The notes beneath the pieces were generated by a model that saw only the letters and a program-made list of their open reading frames with translations, did not search any database and was not told the origin of the DNA. From contig JAMCVO010000629.1 of NCBI GenBank assembly GCA_023475715.1, positions 1-18,152 of the forward strand: a stretch of 18,152 nucleotides of DNA. The letters run 5' to 3'. Origin of the DNA: Actinomycetota bacterium (GTDB lineage Bacteria; Actinomycetota; Humimicrobiia; Humimicrobiales; Humimicrobiaceae). The translations under genes were made by a program, and so were the position numbers. This document shows positions 7,212-14,130 of the stretch, piece by piece (the first letter of the stretch is position 1; every line of letters begins with the position of its first letter).

Positions 7212-7730
7212 ATGAACAAATCGTTTGAAGAAATTGAAAGATTTAGAAAAGAAAATAAGAACCTTAAAGACGAACTTGAAGGTTTGAAAGAAACAGTTGC
7301 TGTTTATCTCGGTTCTTTAATCAGGGAGCTAGTCCAGGCATTTGGTGATAAAGGCCGTGAACTTGTAAAGGAAGCCGCAAGGAAAGGAGGGCTTTGGCAG
7401 GGGCAGAAATATATAAAGGAAAAAAATATTCAAAAAAGAGGCACTAAAGCAGCTGCAGAATTGTTCCAGAGCATGAGCGATGTCGGTCTTTTCGAGGTAA
7501 AAACTGAAGTAATATCTGATAAAAAATTTACGATAACTACAAATGTATGTCCTTATATAAAAATCTGGAAAGAAATGGGATTGGCACAGGATGTCCCTGA
7601 TTTTTGTATTTTAGCAACTTATTATGATCTTGGGTTATGCCAGGCATTCAACCCGGATTTGAAGATCAATTTGCCGGTTGATATGCTCAGGGGTTGTGAT
7701 CATTGTGTTTATGAATTTATTGAAGATTAA
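7212..7730 (+). CDS. L-2-amino-thiazoline-4-carboxylate hydrolase-like protein
   Basis: A 172-residue protein. Residues 1-30 are charged and heptad-like, probably a short coiled coil. The middle (FGDKGRELVKEAARKGG) and the Cys-rich C-terminal half (CPYIKIW..., DFC..., LGLCQAFNP, GCDHC) match my memory of the ATC-hydrolase-like family (PF14196), whose named activity is opening of a thiazoline ring in cysteine formation, although most members are untested. Cysteines lie at 113, 132, 143, 162 and 165; the last two form CDHC and could hold a metal. AAGGAG lies eight bases before the ATG. Its position immediately ahead of the corrinoid protein and the methyltransferase suggests a role in that system, for example as an accessory or corrinoid-linked factor, rather than in thiazoline use. 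Family assignment is moderate, function unknown. Confidence 0.62.
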   Translation: MNKSFEEIERFRKENKNLKDELEGLKETVAVYLGSLIRELVQAFGDKGRELVKEAARKGGLWQGQKYIKEKNIQKRGTKAAAELFQSMSDVGLFEVKTEVISDKKFTITTNVCPYIKIWKEMGLAQDVPDFCILATYYDLGLCQAFNPDLKINLPVDMLRGCDHCVYEFIED

Positions 7731-7773
7731 TTTTTATCAGTTTTTATATAAGCTTTTTTATGGGAAAAGATAT

Positions 7774-7809
7774 TCACCAGATACTTCTTAGCGGAAGAAC
7801 CGAAGGTGA
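7774..7809 (+). other. Nested hairpin in the corrinoid-protein leader
   Basis: TCACC (7774-7778) can pair with GGTGA (7805-7809), and inside it TTCTT (7785-7789) pairs with AAGAA (7795-7799) around a five-base loop. The outer and inner helices are separated by unpaired bases. It lies in the 115-bp gap before the corrinoid gene. No known riboswitch class is recognisable. Confidence 0.3.
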
Positions 7810-7845
7810 TTAGTTATACAAATCTATTTATAAAAAGGAGAAATT

Positions 7846-8496
7846 TTGAGAGATTATCTAAAACAGATTTATGATTCTGTTATGTCCTATGATATCGATC
7901 TGGTAAAAAAGCTGGTAACAGAAGCTCTTGCTGCCGGTGAAAACCCAATAGAAATAATGAATGACGGCCTTTCTAAGGCCATTATTGAGATTGGAGACAA
8001 GTTTGGCAGAGAGGAAATCTTTCTTGTCGAGCTTATGATCGCAGCCGATGCGTGCATGGCAGGCGTGGAACTTGTTAAGAAAAATATTCTTGATAATAAA
8101 GTAGCTGTAGGCAAGCCAAAAGGCGTGATTGTTATCGGTACTGTCGAGGGTGATATTCATAATATCGGAAAAGATATCGTAAAAACACTTCTTGAAACTT
8201 CAGGGTTTGAAGTCCATGATATAGGGGTTGACCAGCCTGCAGAAAATTTTGTTAAAAAAGCCATGGAATCTGGCGCTAAAATAGTAGCATCCTCGGCTTT
8301 GCTTACAACAACCAGCCCGCATCAGAAACAGATAGAAGAAAAATTAAAAGAAGCTGGTATTCGCAGCAATGTTAAGACAATAATTGGCGGAGCAGCGACA
8401 AGCTCTGAATGGGCTAAAGAGGTTGGCTCTGATTTTTATGCATCAACTGCAACTGAAGGTGTTAGCATTATAAAGAAATATTTTGAAGGAGTATAA
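7846..8496 (+). CDS. Corrinoid (B12-binding) methyl-carrier protein, MtaC/MttC/MtbC-like
   Basis: A 216-residue cytoplasmic protein that carries a methyl group on cobalt between two methyltransferases. The N-terminal four-helix cap (about residues 1-88) includes GDKFGREEIFLVELMIAA, typical of corrinoid methyl carriers. The Rossmann-like B12 domain has DIHNIGKDIV, with His105 as the cobalt lower ligand in the D-x-H-x-x-G motif, then SALLTTT and IIGGAATSS around the nucleotide tail. It starts with TTG at 7846: AAAAGGAG lies five bases upstream, and the cap begins there; no ATG is closer than codon 14. The methyltransferase gene begins one base after its stop. Family very sure; which amine or ether donates the methyl group is not known. 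Confidence 0.93.
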   Translation: MRDYLKQIYDSVMSYDIDLVKKLVTEALAAGENPIEIMNDGLSKAIIEIGDKFGREEIFLVELMIAADACMAGVELVKKNILDNKVAVGKPKGVIVIGTVEGDIHNIGKDIVKTLLETSGFEVHDIGVDQPAENFVKKAMESGAKIVASSALLTTTSPHQKQIEEKLKEAGIRSNVKTIIGGAATSSEWAKEVGSDFYASTATEGVSIIKKYFEGV

Positions 8497-8497
8497 A

Positions 8498-9949
8498 ATG
8501 AAAGCTAGCCTAAAAGTTTTAAGCAAAGACGATCTGGATAAAATTTACCAGACAGCGCTTGATATTTTAGATAATATCGGCGTAAACATAGAAGATGATG
8601 AAATAATTAATCTTCTTAAAAAAAATGGATGCAAGACAGGAGATAATAGAATTGTTTATATACCTGAAAGATTAATTGATAAATGCCTCAAATCTACTCC
8701 AAGAGGTAAAGTAACATTATCAGGTAGAGATTCTTTAAAAGATATGATATCGGGGCCAGACCAGAAATACCCTTACGTCTTATCTCATGTTCTAATGAAT
8801 TATTATGATGAACTTGGTGGTGCTTACAGGACTATAACAAAAGAAGATGTTCAAAGATTTGTGATAATTTCAGACGCACTTGATAGCATTAATGGAGTAT
8901 GGATGTGCACTCTAATGCCGGAATTCGGCCAGCTTTATTCCTATTATGAATATGAGCTAGCCATAAGAAATACCACAAAACCTGTATGTATTTCAAGTTT
9001 TGAACCATCTGCAATTCCTCCAGCAATGGAACTGGCTGAAGCAATTGTCGGAGGCAAAGATGAGCTGATAAAAAGGCCTCTGACTGTTGCTTTCTGTGAA
9101 ATATCTCCCTTAACCTGGAATAAATATGGGTGCGATATGTTAAAGGCAACAGCAAAATGGGGTCTTCAACCTGTAATAACGGTTGAAACACCCATGGGTG
9201 ATACAGGTCCCGCAACCTTTGCGGGGAATATTGCCCAGAAAATTGCAGAATTGCTTTCAGGACTTGTAATAGTGCAGCTTCTGCAGGAAGGGTTACCGCT
9301 ATTTTTTGTTGTGCCCTGGGAGACTTTTGATATGAGAACTGCTCAGATTTGCCTTGCCAGCAGGCCGGACTATGTTTATGGCTGTGCAGTTGGCCAGATT
9401 GAAAAATACCTTAATATTCCATTTTATTCACCTGTGTCTCCTGATTCAAAACTTCTTGATATGCAGGAAGCTTACGAGCTTGGATTTTCACTTCTTCCGA
9501 GAATGCTGGGCGGCAATAAAGGAATAGTAATACATGGACTTGACCAGACCCATGCAATCAATAATGAGTTACTTTTAATGATGGATGAAATGATAATATC
9601 CGGACGGAGGATGATTGATGGTATAGATGTAAATGAGGAAACACTTGCCTTTGATGCCATAAAAGAAGTTGCAGGTAAAATCGAAAACGAGAGAAGAAAT
9701 GGACATTTTCTGAACCACAAGCATACTTTAAAGTGGTATGTTAAAGAAACTGTTCCAAGAAGAGATGCGCTTATTGATAAATACAGAAGGGAAAAATGGC
9801 TTGAATTGGGTTCCAAATCATTTGTCCAGAGAGCCCATGAGAAAGCGAAAGAAATTTTAAGCAATCATAAGGTTCCACAGCTTTCGAGTGATATTGAGTC
9901 AAAAATAAAAGAAATTTATAAAAAATATAACATTAAAGCTCTCTGGTAA
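8498..9949 (+). CDS. MttB-superfamily (trimethylamine methyltransferase-like) methyltransferase, no pyrrolysine codon
   Basis: A 483-residue protein of the MttB family, which moves a methyl group from a methylated substrate to the corrinoid carrier encoded just upstream. Typical landmarks are the N-terminal ALDILDNIGVNIEDDE, RLIDKCLKSTPRGKVTLSGRD, VETPMGDTGPATFAGNIAQ, the barrel strands, and the C-terminal WYVKETVPRRDALIDKYRREKW tail. True trimethylamine MttB contains an in-frame amber codon read as pyrrolysine; the frame here has none, so this belongs with the non-Pyl members, of which the tested ones (for example MtgB on glycine betaine) demethylate quaternary amines. ATG 8498 was chosen for AAGGAG seven bases upstream; an in-frame TTG at 8483 overlaps the carrier gene. 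The methylated substrate cannot be deduced; the sugar-type import genes next to it leave other substrates open. Confidence 0.92.
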   Translation: MKASLKVLSKDDLDKIYQTALDILDNIGVNIEDDEIINLLKKNGCKTGDNRIVYIPERLIDKCLKSTPRGKVTLSGRDSLKDMISGPDQKYPYVLSHVLMNYYDELGGAYRTITKEDVQRFVIISDALDSINGVWMCTLMPEFGQLYSYYEYELAIRNTTKPVCISSFEPSAIPPAMELAEAIVGGKDELIKRPLTVAFCEISPLTWNKYGCDMLKATAKWGLQPVITVETPMGDTGPATFAGNIAQKIAELLSGLVIVQLLQEGLPLFFVVPWETFDMRTAQICLASRPDYVYGCAVGQIEKYLNIPFYSPVSPDSKLLDMQEAYELGFSLLPRMLGGNKGIVIHGLDQTHAINNELLLMMDEMIISGRRMIDGIDVNEETLAFDAIKEVAGKIENERRNGHFLNHKHTLKWYVKETVPRRDALIDKYRREKWLELGSKSFVQRAHEKAKEILSNHKVPQLSSDIESKIKEIYKKYNIKALW

Positions 9950-10009
9950 GTAATCAGACTAAATTGTCAAATTTTGATAAAATGCTAAAGCTATGCTAAA
10001 AATTTAAAA

Positions 10010-10106
10010 TTATAAAAATTGTATTGACAAATGAGTGCACTTTAAATAAAATAAGGTAAACGTTAATCCTATTAATAAATTATAATTTTTATAAAATAGA
10101 ATCAAA
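10010..10106 (+). repeat. 97-bp direct repeat, copy 1 (promoter and operator)
   Basis: This block recurs at 12631-12727 with a constant offset of 2621 bases and only four differences that I count (three in the promoter spacer, one near the end). It contains a complete promoter and a LacI-type operator. Outside the block the two loci are unrelated except for AT-rich sequence, so the control element itself was duplicated or exchanged. Confidence 0.88.
10024..10070 (+). promoter_or_regulatory. Promoter with LacI-type operator for the alpha-galactosidase
   Basis: TTGACA (10024-10029), a 17-base spacer and TAAAAT (10047-10052) form a near-consensus housekeeping promoter. Immediately downstream, over the expected start point, is GGTAAACGTTAATCC (10055-10069), a partial palindrome centred on CG as LacI-family operators are. 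A repressor bound there would block initiation. Confidence 0.72.
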
Positions 10107-10512
10107 AACCACTGATATTTTTAAAAATTCTGGCATAGCATTTAGCTTTATAAAATAAATTCAATAACAATACCCGAATCATATTTAGAGTTAGTGATTA
10201 CTGCCTTGGACTACAAATTACAAATTAAACTATCTTTTGACAATCTTCCTAGATGTTTCAGACAGGAAAGGAAGAGGGGAGAAAAACAGCTCATACTTTT
10301 TAAATGGTTGCCTAAGAATATTATAAGGATTAAAAGAATTTTTTAATAAAAAAAAATTACCACCCCATTTCGTATATAGGGATAAAAATTGTAGTAGATA
10401 ACATCAATTCTAAATGGAGGAGGTTAAAAAGTAAAACGTCATATCTTAGATGTGGCTGGGGATAGAAAGTATTTTAAAAATTAAAATTTAGAGTATAGGA
10501 GGTAGTAGCAAG

Positions 10513-12585
10513 ATGTTAAGAGTTTCAAAATGGATAGAGAATGGTTTTCTAAAAAATATGATATTTTCATTTGTTTTTAATGGAAATGATTCAAAAAAAT
10601 TTTTAGGAACATGGGACCTTGATAAAAAGACTGAAAAGCTTGACAATATACGAACTAAAAAAATCTTCACATTTAATGATCCTAAAACTAATCTTGAAGT
10701 CTGCTGTGAAACAGTAGAATATAGTAACTTTCCCGCAGTTGAATGGGTTATCTATTTTAAAAATACTGGAAATGCAGATACTCCTATTATAGAAGATATT
10801 TTAGCTTTAGATACTATATTTTCAAGCAGGGGTGAATATAATGTACATTACATCAATGGCTGCAGTTCAACTGCTAAAGATTTTGCACCTAAGGTTGAAC
10901 CTCTATCTTTTTTGATGAATCTAACTACTGGTTCTGTTGGCGGAAGAAGTTCAAATGGAGGATACCCACCTTCAGAACTTGGTGGAAGCTGTCCTTTTTT
11001 TAACCTGGAAGAAGTTGGTGCAAATAGAGGTATTATGCTTGCTATCGGCTGGACAGGTCAATGGATGGCAAATTTTGACCATGAGACTGAGTCAACCATA
11101 CATGTTAAGGCTGGTATGGAACTGACACATCTAAAACTTTATCCAGGAGAGCAAATTAGAACACCCAGCATACTACTTATTTTCTGGGAAGGCTCCGACT
11201 ACCTTATTGGAAATAATCTCTTGAGGCGATTTATAATTTCTCACAAGTTACCAAAGGTTAAAGGAGAACCTATTAAAATTCCTATTGCTGCAAATTCATT
11301 ATTTCATAGTATTAAATGGCAAGAACTGTATACAATAATACCTGGATCTCCTGGCACCTATAATACTGAAAAGTATGAGATTGCGTTTGCTAGAATGTGT
11401 AAGAAATTAGGTATAGAGTACTACTGGTTAGATTTGGGATGGCATGAGGAAAAAGGAAAATATTCTTTTGGTACAGGAAGCTGGTTTCCAAATAAGGCTG
11501 GATTTCCTAATGGTTTGAAGCCATTAAGCAGAGTTTTAAAAGAGATAAATCTTAAGTTCATTTTATGGTTTGAACCTGAGAGAGTTTGTACAGGTTCTTG
11601 GCTTTGGGACAAGCATCCAGAGTGGGTGATTACTCAAGTAGACCTACCTAAAAAACAGAGTTGGAATCTACCAAAATCAGATGAAGAATTTAAAAAACCG
11701 AACGTTATTAATTATCTTGCTACAAATAACCAGAGTAATATATATATGTTTGGTTTGTTAGATCTTGGAAATTTAGAAGCTCGCAAATGGCTTACGGAAC
11801 ATATATCAGGAATGATAAAAGATAATGGAATTGATGTTTATCGTCATGACTGTAATATTGATCCCCTCTCAATTTGGCGTCGTAATGATTCTCATGACCG
11901 TCAGGGAATTACTGAAATTAGACACATCGAGGGTCTTTATGCATTTTGGGATGAACTTCTAAGGCAAAATCCGGGGTTAATCATTGATTGTGTTGCAAGT
12001 GGCAACAGGCGAATAGATATCGAAACTATTTCTCGAAGTATTTCTCTTACCACAACTGATTATTCCGTAGATCCTATAGGTTTGCAGTGTCAGACATACG
12101 GTCTTACTTCATATATGCCTGTACATGCTACTGGGATTCAAGGAGATTTGCCTGATAAATATAGATTTCGTAGTATTTTCAGTGGTGGGGCAAACGTATT
12201 ATGGGATATACGAAAAGAGAATTTTCCAGATAATTCTGCTAGAACGTTAATTGAAGAGGTAAAGAGGATGCGACCGCTAGCTTACGGAGATTTCTGGCCC
12301 CTTACACCTTATAGTCTATCGAAAGATTGCTGGATTGCATGGCAATTTGATAGGGAGGATCTAGGAAAAGGTGCAGTATATGCTTTTAGAAGATCTAATT
12401 TGGCAAAAAATAAGATAAAACTTTTTTTAAAAGGTATTAGAGAAGAATTAAGGTATGAAATCAAATTTGTTGATACAGATACTACGAGAATATTTATAGG
12501 AAAAGAACTTGCAGAAAGAGGATTGGAAGTAAATGAAAATAAAGCTCCGGTATCGGTACTTATTACTTACAAATTAATAGAATAG
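10513..12585 (+). CDS. GH36-type alpha-galactosidase
   Basis: A 690-residue glycoside hydrolase of the GH36/melibiase type, releasing alpha-linked galactose. An N-terminal beta-sandwich domain (about 1-260) precedes a TIM barrel that begins near YYWLDLGW (303-310), followed by LKFILWFEPERV. The nucleophile is likely D446 in YRHDCNIDP and the acid/base D516 in TTTDYSVD; between them lies the SGNRRID loop (496-502), which is CASGGRRID in the close relatives I recall. A C-terminal beta domain ends the protein. There is no signal peptide or lipobox, so it acts in the cytoplasm on imported galactosides, which fits the importer downstream. AGGAGGT nine bases upstream supports the start. A LacI-type operator controls it and the LacI gene follows. 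Substrate linkage is family-based inference. Confidence 0.88.
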   Translation: MLRVSKWIENGFLKNMIFSFVFNGNDSKKFLGTWDLDKKTEKLDNIRTKKIFTFNDPKTNLEVCCETVEYSNFPAVEWVIYFKNTGNADTPIIEDILALDTIFSSRGEYNVHYINGCSSTAKDFAPKVEPLSFLMNLTTGSVGGRSSNGGYPPSELGGSCPFFNLEEVGANRGIMLAIGWTGQWMANFDHETESTIHVKAGMELTHLKLYPGEQIRTPSILLIFWEGSDYLIGNNLLRRFIISHKLPKVKGEPIKIPIAANSLFHSIKWQELYTIIPGSPGTYNTEKYEIAFARMCKKLGIEYYWLDLGWHEEKGKYSFGTGSWFPNKAGFPNGLKPLSRVLKEINLKFILWFEPERVCTGSWLWDKHPEWVITQVDLPKKQSWNLPKSDEEFKKPNVINYLATNNQSNIYMFGLLDLGNLEARKWLTEHISGMIKDNGIDVYRHDCNIDPLSIWRRNDSHDRQGITEIRHIEGLYAFWDELLRQNPGLIIDCVASGNRRIDIETISRSISLTTTDYSVDPIGLQCQTYGLTSYMPVHATGIQGDLPDKYRFRSIFSGGANVLWDIRKENFPDNSARTLIEEVKRMRPLAYGDFWPLTPYSLSKDCWIAWQFDREDLGKGAVYAFRRSNLAKNKIKLFLKGIREELRYEIKFVDTDTTRIFIGKELAERGLEVNENKAPVSVLITYKLIE

Positions 12586-12630
12586 AATGAAAACTAAAAA
12601 GGAATGATTAAGGGAAAAATTTATAAAAAT

Positions 12631-12727
12631 TTATAAAAATTGTATTGACAAAGGGGGGCACTTTAAATAAAATAAGGTAAACGTTAATCCTATTAATAAA
12701 TTATAATTTTTGTAAAATAGAATCAAA
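12631..12727 (+). repeat. 97-bp direct repeat, copy 2
   Basis: Second copy of the block at 10010-10106, placed ahead of the LacI gene. It is preceded by a short tandem of ATTTATAAA units (12619-12639). The spacer reads GGGGGGC where copy 1 has GAGTGC-type sequence, the main difference. Confidence 0.88.
12645..12691 (+). promoter_or_regulatory. Promoter with LacI-type operator for the lacI-family gene
   Basis: TTGACA (12645-12650), 17-base spacer, TAAAAT (12668-12673), then GGTAAACGTTAATCC (12676-12690) at the start point, identical to the glycosidase operator. The regulator gene begins about 85 bases further on, so autoregulation is expected. Confidence 0.72.
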
Positions 12728-12774
12728 GATTGAAAAGAAAAAAATACATCCAACGAAGGATTTGGTTTTAATTC

Positions 12775-13818
12775 ATGAACAGGCGAACAACAATTGTAGA
12801 TATTGCAAAAGAATTGGGAATTTCTCCGACAACAGTAAATAAGGCACTTAATGGAAAGCCGAAAGTCAGCAAGGAAATGAGGCAATTGATTATCGATAAA
12901 GCTAATGAATTAAATTATAGGCCGAATAAATTGGCGCAGTGCTTAGCGAGGAAAACTCTGACCATCGGTGTTTCAACACAAAGACGACCATTAGAATTTT
13001 GCAATTATGTCAATAATGGCTTTAATAAGGCGCTTTCTGATTTATCCGATTATAATGTGAAAGGAATTATGATTTATGTCGAAGATTTCTATTCAATAAA
13101 TGAATCAAGAAATGCATTAAATAAATTATATTCAAAAGATATAAATGGGCTTATTATTGTTCCAGGCTTTGGGATAAATCAATATTCGGATTTATTAGAT
13201 AACTTTATTTTCAAAGGAATTCCTGTACTGTCTGTTATAACGGAACCGGTTTCCTCCATTGGCATAGGCTATTTAAGGCTTAATGGACATGTGGCAGGGA
13301 AAATGGCGGCGCAATTCTTAAGTTGGTGTGTCCATGATAAACGCCAGGTTGTCGTTTTAACACAGAATAAGGAATTAACCATTCACAGGGAATGTATCAA
13401 TGGATTTATTGAGGAGGGAAAAAGATTAAAGTTAAATATGAAAGGAGTTTATGAAACGCAGAATGATAATAATATAGCTTTTCTAATAACCGAAAAGTTG
13501 TTGAATGAAAACCCTGATCTGGGTGGCATCTATGTATCATCCTACAACTCGGTAGGAGTATGTAAATGCCTTGAAAAATATAACAAAGTTGATGATGTTA
13601 AAGTGATCGGACAGGATTTGTATCCTGAATTGGTGGAATGCCTAAAAAATGGGAGTCTTGACGCCACGCTTTTCCAAGATCCTTTCAAACAAGGTTATGA
13701 TGCGGTTAAAAAAATGTTCTCTTATCTAACAGAAAAACAAGAGCGTTTAGGTGATATTTTTGTTGTCCCGCAGTTGGTCATGACAAGCAATCTGGAGTGC
13801 TATAAAGAAAAGTATTAA
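12775..13818 (+). CDS. LacI-family transcriptional regulator
   Basis: A 347-residue repressor-type regulator. Residues 4-26 form the LacI helix-turn-helix (TTIVDIAKELGISPTTVNKAL), then the hinge region (NYRPNKLAQCLARK) and a periplasmic-binding-protein-like effector domain from about residue 62 (TIGVSTQRR ... GLIIVPGFG ... VVLTQNK ... GGIYVSSYNS ... VIGQDLYPELVECL ... LFQDPFKQGYDAV). The recognition helix reads TTVNKAL rather than the common ATVSRVL. The only ribosome site is AAGGA, 14 bases before the ATG, suggesting modest translation. It sits between the glycosidase and importer genes, with matching operators before both and before itself, so it is the likely local sugar-responsive switch. 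The inducer is probably the imported compound or a breakdown product (inference). Confidence 0.93.
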   Translation: MNRRTTIVDIAKELGISPTTVNKALNGKPKVSKEMRQLIIDKANELNYRPNKLAQCLARKTLTIGVSTQRRPLEFCNYVNNGFNKALSDLSDYNVKGIMIYVEDFYSINESRNALNKLYSKDINGLIIVPGFGINQYSDLLDNFIFKGIPVLSVITEPVSSIGIGYLRLNGHVAGKMAAQFLSWCVHDKRQVVVLTQNKELTIHRECINGFIEEGKRLKLNMKGVYETQNDNNIAFLITEKLLNENPDLGGIYVSSYNSVGVCKCLEKYNKVDDVKVIGQDLYPELVECLKNGSLDATLFQDPFKQGYDAVKKMFSYLTEKQERLGDIFVVPQLVMTSNLECYKEKY

Positions 13819-13824
13819 TTTTTT

Positions 13825-13873
13825 TTATTAATAGGATAAACGTTTGTCCATATAAAGGATTTAACGATAATAT
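13825..13873 (+). promoter_or_regulatory. Third LacI-type operator, inverted, with a possible promoter
   Basis: GGATAAACGTTTGTCC (13834-13849) is palindromic at 14 of 16 positions. Bases 13825-13845 match the reverse complement of the operator core at 10058-10078 at 20 of 21 positions, including the TTATTAATAGG flank. TTGTCC (13844-13849), 18 bases, TAATAT (13868-13873) could form a promoter whose -35 is covered by the operator. Confidence 0.65.
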
Positions 13874-13945
13874 TATTTACCAGTAACTTTATGATAGTTT
13901 ATAAAATTGATTTAATTAAAAATGTATTTTCAAGTATTTTATTTG

Positions 13946-13957
13946 TAAGGAGGTGAT
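13946..13957 (+). promoter_or_regulatory. Perfect Shine-Dalgarno sequence without a gene, copy 2
   Basis: TAAGGAGGTGAT is a full complement to the 16S rRNA 3' end, but no start codon at suitable spacing opens a real frame. It lies about 170 bases before the lipoprotein start and repeats the arrangement at 5787-5798. Confidence 0.45.
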
Positions 13958-14019
13958 TATCAAAAGAAATTTTAAAATTTATTATCTTATTATAAGAGGA
14001 AGTGTTATGAAAAATACAT

Positions 14020-14069
14020 GGTTTGCTTAAAAATATATTTCTGCGCTAAGACTATATTCCAAGCAAACC
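14020..14069 (+). other. Leader hairpin overlapping a seven-codon frame
   Basis: GGTTTGCTT (14020-14028) and AAGCAAACC (14061-14069) pair perfectly over nine bases with a 32-base loop. The left arm contains the last codons of the small frame starting at 14007, so a ribosome there would prevent pairing. No T-run follows, so this is not an evident terminator. Confidence 0.4.
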
Positions 14070-14130
14070 TTAAAAATTTTATAAAAATTTATTTAAAAAG
14101 TAAATTCTTTTCTAGAAAGGGATGAGAAAA

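Larger units (their letters stand above)
9984..10146. repeat. Imperfect inverted repeat enclosing the promoter block
   Basis: GCTAAAGCTATGC at 9984-9996 and GCATAGCATTTAGC at 10133-10146 are reverse complements apart from one inserted base, with 136 bases between. The second copy of the promoter block at 12631 lacks these arms. Confidence 0.4.
9950..10512. other. 563-bp control region before the alpha-galactosidase gene
   Basis: No protein gene of useful length is seen. The region contains an imperfect inverted repeat (9984-9996 and 10133-10146), a promoter plus LacI-type operator within a 97-bp repeat (10010-10106), a purine-rich run near 10262-10290, and an SD-like GGAGGAGG at 10415-10422 that only opens six- and thirteen-codon frames. 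AGGAGGT at 10497-10503 is the ribosome site of the next gene. With transcription starting near 10059, the glycosidase mRNA would have an untranslated leader of about 450 bases. Confidence 0.7.
13819..14130. other. 312-bp leader region before the second lipoprotein gene
   Basis: This gene-free stretch holds the third operator, an orphan Shine-Dalgarno sequence, a seven-codon frame (ATG 14007 to TAA 14030) preceded by AGAGGAAG, and a nine-base inverted repeat. No further gene is seen. Confidence 0.6.

Noticed and set aside
8889..9864. Antisense frames of 108 and 130 codons inside the methyltransferase gene
   Set aside because: The sense gene is a full-length family member here, and the antisense frames show no recognisable domain.
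10237..10265. Second TTGACA in the control region before the glycosidase
   Set aside because: The bases at the -10 position are AGACAG, unlike a promoter.
10414..10491. Six- and thirteen-codon frames near GGAGGAGG before the glycosidase
   Set aside because: Too short and overlapping the SD-like motif itself; no support as peptides.
10010..12727. The pair of 97-bp repeats as ends of a composite mobile element around the glycosidase gene
   Set aside because: Each copy is a complete promoter/operator in the correct place for the gene behind it, there is no transposase, and no terminal inverted repeats or target duplications are visible.
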